Origin: Oscillospiraceae bacterium
GTDB taxonomy: Bacteria; Bacillota; Clostridia; Oscillospirales; Oscillospiraceae
NCBI GenBank assembly: GCA_015068245.1
Contig: SVKU01000012.1
Coordinates: forward strand, 1 to 64,000
Reading direction: 5' to 3'
DNA length: 64,000 bases
Positions within the stretch are counted from its first letter, which is position 1. Each line of letters starts with the position of its first letter. Both the position numbers and the translations under genes were made by a program. Positions 60,489 through 64,000 of the stretch are shown here, in pieces. Below the pieces are notes generated by a model. That model did not search any database. It saw nothing but the letters and a program-made list of their open reading frames with translations, and was not told the origin of the DNA.

Positions 60489-61160
60489 TCATTCAACAAA
60501 CCTGTATCCGGCCTTGATCACCGTTTCAATGCACCCTGCATACTCACCCAAAGCGGCACGCAGACGCTTTATGTAAGTGTCCACAGACCTGTCATCGCCG
60601 TCGTAATCGTAGCCCCAGCACTTTACTATAAGCTGTTCACGGGACATGACGGCGTTTTTGTTTCTTGCAAGACACAGCAGCAGATCGTATTCTTTTGGAG
60701 ATAACTTTACCTCGTTTGCTTCTGCATATACCCGCCGCTGAGAAATAACAAATGTCAGCTTTCCGACGGCAAACTTGTCGCCGGTTATTACTCCGCCCTT
60801 GTGACGGCGGATAAGTGCAGAGGTTTTTGCATACAGCACCGGCAGGGAAAAGGGCTTGGTAATATAGTCGTCCGCACCCAGCTCATAGCCATAAAGCTTA
60901 TCGTCCTCATCGGACAGAGCGGTGAGAAAGACGATCGGAACGTCAGACGTTTTCCTCAGCGCACGGCAGACCTCGAATCCGTTAAGCTCCGGCATCATAA
61001 TGTCCAGCAGTATGGCATCAAGCTCCTCATACTGAGCGATTTCAAGAGCCTTGGCACCGTTTTCTGCAGTCAGTGGAGTGTCGCCCTTGCTGACAAAAAG
61101 GTCGGTCAGAACCTCCCGCAGGAGCTTTTCGTCTTCTACTATCAAAACCTTATATTCCAA
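60489..61160 (-). CDS. OmpR/VanR-like response regulator
   Basis: The start is TTG 61160, close to GGAAGGTGA; another TTG at 61175 lies within that site. The 223 residues have the receiver (LDAILLDIMMPELNG with the phosphoacceptor, KPFSLPVL) and a winged helix ending TVIKAGYRF. It is the partner of the downstream kinase. The upstream region is filled by a repeat element, so a promoter could not be placed. Confidence 0.92.
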   Translation of the reverse strand: MEYKVLIVEDEKLLREVLTDLFVSKGDTPLTAENGAKALEIAQYEELDAILLDIMMPELNGFEVCRALRKTSDVPIVFLTALSDEDDKLYGYELGADDYITKPFSLPVLYAKTSALIRRHKGGVITGDKFAVGKLTFVISQRRVYAEANEVKLSPKEYDLLLCLARNKNAVMSREQLIVKCWGYDYDGDDRSVDTYIKRLRAALGEYAGCIETVIKAGYRFVE

Positions 61161-61179
61161 ACCGTCACCTTCCAAACAG

Positions 61180-61352
61180 TTTTAGCTTGTCAAACTCGAT
61201 ATCTCTGTCATTTCGAGCGAGCTGCATAAGGTCAGTTTTGCTGACCTTTGCAGCGACGAGAAATCTCCATCTTGTTTTGCGCTTCATTATGGGGATCCTC
61301 ACGGGCACTTGTGCCCTCAGGATGACAGTGCATAGGCTTTGACAAGCTAAAA
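61180..61352. repeat. Composite palindromic element
   Basis: Outer inverted repeats TTTTAGCTTGTCAAA (61180-61194) and TTTGACAAGCTAAAA (61338-61352) enclose a plus-strand TGTCATTTCGAG element (61206-61273, inner stems GCTGCA/TGCAGC and GGTCAG/CTGACC) and a minus-strand ATCCT/AGGAT element (61291-61327). No gene is seen. Confidence 0.75.
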
Positions 61353-61383
61353 TTAAAACATTTATGTGTACTCTTTATGACAA

Positions 61384-63039
61384 TCAGATATTTTGGGCAG
61401 CGAATTCACCAACCACCATACCCAAAGTCGTAGCGATTCCGATACTGTTGCCCGCCATCATGGTGGGGTACTGGATCGCATATCGTCCGCCGCAGCAGTT
61501 GCCCACGGCATAAAGACCGCCTATAATGCTGTCGTCCTTTCTTCTGACCTGCATATCGTCGGTGACCATCAGGCCGGACAGCTGAACCATACCGGCGGTA
61601 ATGCGGTTCTTTTCGGATATCTTGGCTTCGCCAAAGAACGGAGGTTTTTCAATGGGGTTCATCAGAGCAGGGTCACGACCCCAATCGGTGTCTTTTCCAG
61701 CATGGCACATTTCGTTATAGTGAGCGATTTCGTCCAGCAGCCCCTGCTTTGCTTCGCCCTCGTAACCCATCAGATCAGCCAGTTCTTCCAGAGTTTCTGC
61801 GGCGTACAGCTTGTGGGGGCGCATGCCGTAACCGGTGAAACAGTGAACAGGGAAGCCCTCGGGTCCTGTTTTGTAATTGGCCATATCTTCACGAACAAGA
61901 TCCCATTCTCGCTTACAGGTTGTGCTGCTCATGTCGTGCTCGTAGCCCTGATGCATCAGGTTTTCTTCCCAGTTGGCGTCTGCAATCTTGCACATGCGTT
62001 CGCCGTCCTCACGACGCATTATATAACCCTGGCCGCCAAACACGCAGATGGACTCGTTGCCAAAGCGTTTGCCGTCGCCTCCGAAAATGGGATAATTGCC
62101 AATGAGTGCAATGTCGGGAGCACCGGCACCGTTGGAGAAGTTTACGGAAGCTCTGGGACCCGGCTCCATTACGCCTCCTGCCCACAGCCCCATTTTGTGG
62201 CCGCTGCCGTCGCCGCCGCCGAACATACCTCCGGCAATCTTTTCTGTGTCGATATCGGAAATATCTGCCAGCTGACGCACCTCGTCATGGAGGTCGAGTA
62301 CCATATCACGGTTGCCGGAAAAGTCACCGCAGGCAAGGATCACGGCTTTGGCATTGATCCTTCTGTAATCACCGTCACCGCTTTTGACAATGGCACCTGT
62401 AACGTCGCCGTTGTCATCCTGGCAAAGAACAACACCCACAGTATCCCAAAACCATTTTGCACCGTGGCTTTGAGCCTTTTTAATTGAATAGTCAACGATC
62501 TTCCACCATGCGGAGTTGTTGGCACCACGTCCGAGAGTATTGTTGAAGTCACGGTAAGAGATGCTGCCTGCAAAGGATTTCTGACCGCAGACGTCCATAA
62601 CAACGCCGTCACGGCCATCAGGCCAGCTGTGGAAAACAGTCAGTTCGTCCAGTTCTTCCTGCGGAACTATTTCTCTTATCCAGTTGCAGCATTCGGCGGA
62701 ACGAAGTATGTATTTTCTGATAAGGGCGGGGTTAGTCCTGTTAAGGCTTCTGCGCTGCCATTCGTTGAGCACTTCCATGGGGTCGATGGGTTCACAGCCC
62801 TGTTCGAGATAGCAGTCTGCATTGACATATGCCATATCGCAGCCAAGGGGAAGATAACGCTTTTCGCTGAGTTTTTCGCAGACGATAACGTCAGCGCCAA
62901 CCTCGGCAGCCTTTCTTGCGGCAAAAACGCCGCTGTTGCCGCCGCCGAGTACAAGAACGTCGCAGTCAAGGGTTTCAACTATAAGTTTGCTGTCTATTTC
63001 GGGGGCTGTTCCCAGCCAGTCACGGTTGTATTCTATCAT
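61384..63039 (-). CDS. FAD-dependent oxidoreductase, fumarate-reductase flavoprotein type
   Basis: The start is ATG 63039 with AAAGGA 8 bp upstream; a frame from 63084 adds a non-family leader. The 551 residues have the FAD motif DVLVLGGGNSGVFAARKA (about 28-45), AVILACGDFSGNRDM, the capping-domain stretch GGMFGGGDGSGHKMGLWAGG, and a C-terminal GLYAVGNCCGGRYAIQYPTMMAGNS. It has no ferredoxin domain, FMN-binding domain or export signal, so it is cytoplasmic. Relatives reduce or oxidise organic acids or C=C bonds. The N-terminus of a ferredoxin-bearing flavoprotein lies at 1-330. Confidence 0.85.
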   Translation of the reverse strand: MIEYNRDWLGTAPEIDSKLIVETLDCDVLVLGGGNSGVFAARKAAEVGADVIVCEKLSEKRYLPLGCDMAYVNADCYLEQGCEPIDPMEVLNEWQRRSLNRTNPALIRKYILRSAECCNWIREIVPQEELDELTVFHSWPDGRDGVVMDVCGQKSFAGSISYRDFNNTLGRGANNSAWWKIVDYSIKKAQSHGAKWFWDTVGVVLCQDDNGDVTGAIVKSGDGDYRRINAKAVILACGDFSGNRDMVLDLHDEVRQLADISDIDTEKIAGGMFGGGDGSGHKMGLWAGGVMEPGPRASVNFSNGAGAPDIALIGNYPIFGGDGKRFGNESICVFGGQGYIMRREDGERMCKIADANWEENLMHQGYEHDMSSTTCKREWDLVREDMANYKTGPEGFPVHCFTGYGMRPHKLYAAETLEELADLMGYEGEAKQGLLDEIAHYNEMCHAGKDTDWGRDPALMNPIEKPPFFGEAKISEKNRITAGMVQLSGLMVTDDMQVRRKDDSIIGGLYAVGNCCGGRYAIQYPTMMAGNSIGIATTLGMVVGEFAAQNI

Positions 63040-63112
63040 AAGTGTTATCCTTTCATTTCCTTCAATTTGATAATATTTTACCATAGCTAAAACATGTTGG
63101 CAATGAAAAACA

Positions 63113-63262
63113 AGGGGCTGTAAAAACTCACCGTGTCATTCTTAGGACGCGTCGGCGTCCGTGAGAATCCGTTACTTTTGCTTATTGAAAACAAATAGAA
63201 AACGGATTGCCACGTCATCTTCGATGGCTCGCAATGACAGTTTTGAGTTTTTACAGCTCCTT
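63113..63262. repeat. Composite palindromic element
   Basis: Outer GGGCTGTAAAAACTCA and TGAGTTTTTACAGCTCC repeats enclose an ATTCT/AGAAT element (63136-63172, inner stem GGACGC/GCGTCC) and a minus-strand ATTGC/GCAAT element (63203-63239). It lies between the flavoprotein promoter region and the VanW-family gene end. Confidence 0.75.
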
Positions 63263-63280
63263 GTTCACAAAAACCGGTTT

Positions 63281-64000
63281 TTAAAATTGCAGTATTATCT
63301 CCGGCTGCTCGGTCTCTTCGGGTGCAGTTACGGGAACATCACCGGTTTCGGTGGATCCTGCCGGAGCTTCGCCCTCAGGCACCTCAGGCTCAAGCCCCTT
63401 GGTTCCTATGGTGGTCACCTGATTGCGGGACTTGTAGTTGGTGCGTGCTTCGTAATTGGTATACAGCAGATTGCCGTCCTTGTCGTAAACATTTCGGTAA
63501 GTGTCTACGGTGTAGCCCACATAGGGGTAAGTGGTAATTTCCTCATAACCGACTTCCTTTTCGGGGTCTTCTTCGATGACCTCATCATAGCCGTAAGAGG
63601 CAAGAACCTCATAAGTCATTTCGGCATATTCGCCGCTGATGTTGGTGCCCCAAAGTTCAACGTGGACGAAGTTGTCTGCGACCCACATATCTATCCTCAT
63701 GGGGAATTCGGTACAGTTTTTGAACTTGAAGTCAAATACCTGCCAGTAAATTGTGGCATCACAGCCCATGGGAACATAGGTAACAAGGTAATCGTGCTGG
63801 GTACGCTCAACTATTTCAAGATTTGCCCGCAGTGCCGCAAGATAGATGGAAGATGCACCCTGACAGATGCCGCCCCCAAGCTGATCCTGGGTCTGACCGC
63901 CGATATAAACACCGGCTTCCTTGTATCCTTTGGCAGCTGTGCGTTCACCAACGGTATCGTTGAATGAGAACACGTCTCCGGGCTGGAGAACAGTGCCGTT
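63281..64000 (-). CDS. VanW family protein, C-terminal part (cut by window edge)
   Basis: The frame continues past the window end, so 239 C-terminal residues are visible. They begin NGTVLQPGDVFSFNDTVG and continue GGQTQDQLGGGICQGASSIYLAAL, the hallmark of VanW proteins. A beta-rich tail (about 100-190) resembles a G5-like domain. The end is rich in Glu, Pro and Thr (PEVPEGEAPAG) and finishes EQPEIILQF. VanW proteins are found at the envelope of Gram-positive bacteria; their function is unsettled. Presence here is not evidence of vancomycin resistance. Confidence 0.88.
   Translation of the reverse strand, partial: NGTVLQPGDVFSFNDTVGERTAAKGYKEAGVYIGGQTQDQLGGGICQGASSIYLAALRANLEIVERTQHDYLVTYVPMGCDATIYWQVFDFKFKNCTEFPMRIDMWVADNFVHVELWGTNISGEYAEMTYEVLASYGYDEVIEEDPEKEVGYEEITTYPYVGYTVDTYRNVYDKDGNLLYTNYEARTNYKSRNQVTTIGTKGLEPEVPEGEAPAGSTETGDVPVTAPEETEQPEIILQF

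Noticed and set aside
63281-64000. Vancomycin resistance
   Set aside because: VanW-family proteins are common without resistance, and no vanHAX genes are in the window.

Overview
The window looks like chromosome from an anaerobic, endospore-forming member of the Clostridia, probably near the Oscillospiraceae. The evidence is the spoIVB-spo0A pair, an NfnAB electron-bifurcating transhydrogenase, a membrane pyrophosphatase, single-chain clostridial PurL, DUF4349, DUF6062 and VanW proteins, strong AGGAGG ribosome sites with some TTG and GTG starts, and several Fe-S flavoproteins. The exact genus cannot be read from the sequence. I see no rRNA, tRNA, transposase, prophage or CRISPR array. This is core-type chromosome whose gaps are crowded with palindromic repeats.

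Layout. 1-3.5 kb: start of a ferredoxin-flavoprotein (cut by the window), dusB, and an ECF sigma/anti-sigma pair. 3.7-8 kb: an orphan solute-binding lipoprotein with a MaoC-like double-hotdog protein, and a DUF4349 lipoprotein. 8-10.4 kb: nfnAB. 10.4-12.5 kb: a membrane-bound LuxR-type regulator between two near-identical multi-hairpin arrays. 12.5-16.8 kb: a niacin locus with an AEC permease, pncB, niaR and a lone EIIC-like permease, with two related palindromic operators that fit NiaR. 16.9-22.3 kb: an aconitase-like protein, a Crp/Fnr regulator and a ZnuABC-type metal transporter in one tight operon. 22.4-34.5 kb: ogt, hppA, purL, an orphan family-5 binding protein, pgeF and secA. 34.8-37.3 kb: a polar amino acid ABC transporter. 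37.6-45.3 kb: an alpha/beta hydrolase and a beta-helix-like protein that share Pro/Gly/Met-rich segments, a MATE pump and a two-component system. 45.5-48.3 kb: an OYE-type Fe-S flavoenzyme and a HAD phosphatase with three 13-bp operators. 48.5-52.8 kb: spoIVB, spo0A, DUF6062, OGG1-type glycosylase and acyl-ACP thioesterase. 52.9-58.4 kb: guaB, an ABC-F protein, a Cys-rich small protein, a phosphoesterase and a hydrolase-like partner. 58.5-64 kb: a second two-component system, a fumarate-reductase-like flavoprotein and a VanW protein (cut by the window).

Two observations stand out. First, a NiaR-type regulator sits beside pncB, and the two palindromes in the locus share 14 of 16 core bases. 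One lies directly after a consensus promoter for an EIIC-like membrane protein that has no EIIA or EIIB partner. The other lies between the AEC permease and pncB. Both permeases are therefore candidate vitamin B3 transporters. Second, at least thirteen intergenic palindromes follow one plan: a constant TGTCAT start, a 5-bp arm, a variable inner stem-loop, and a complementary 5-bp arm. Four different arm sequences occur and nearly every copy is correctly paired, which is covariation evidence for a folded element. They are often paired head to head inside longer inverted repeats, beside other hairpin families (21-23 nt tandem arrays, AGCTTGTCAAAA-bounded elements).
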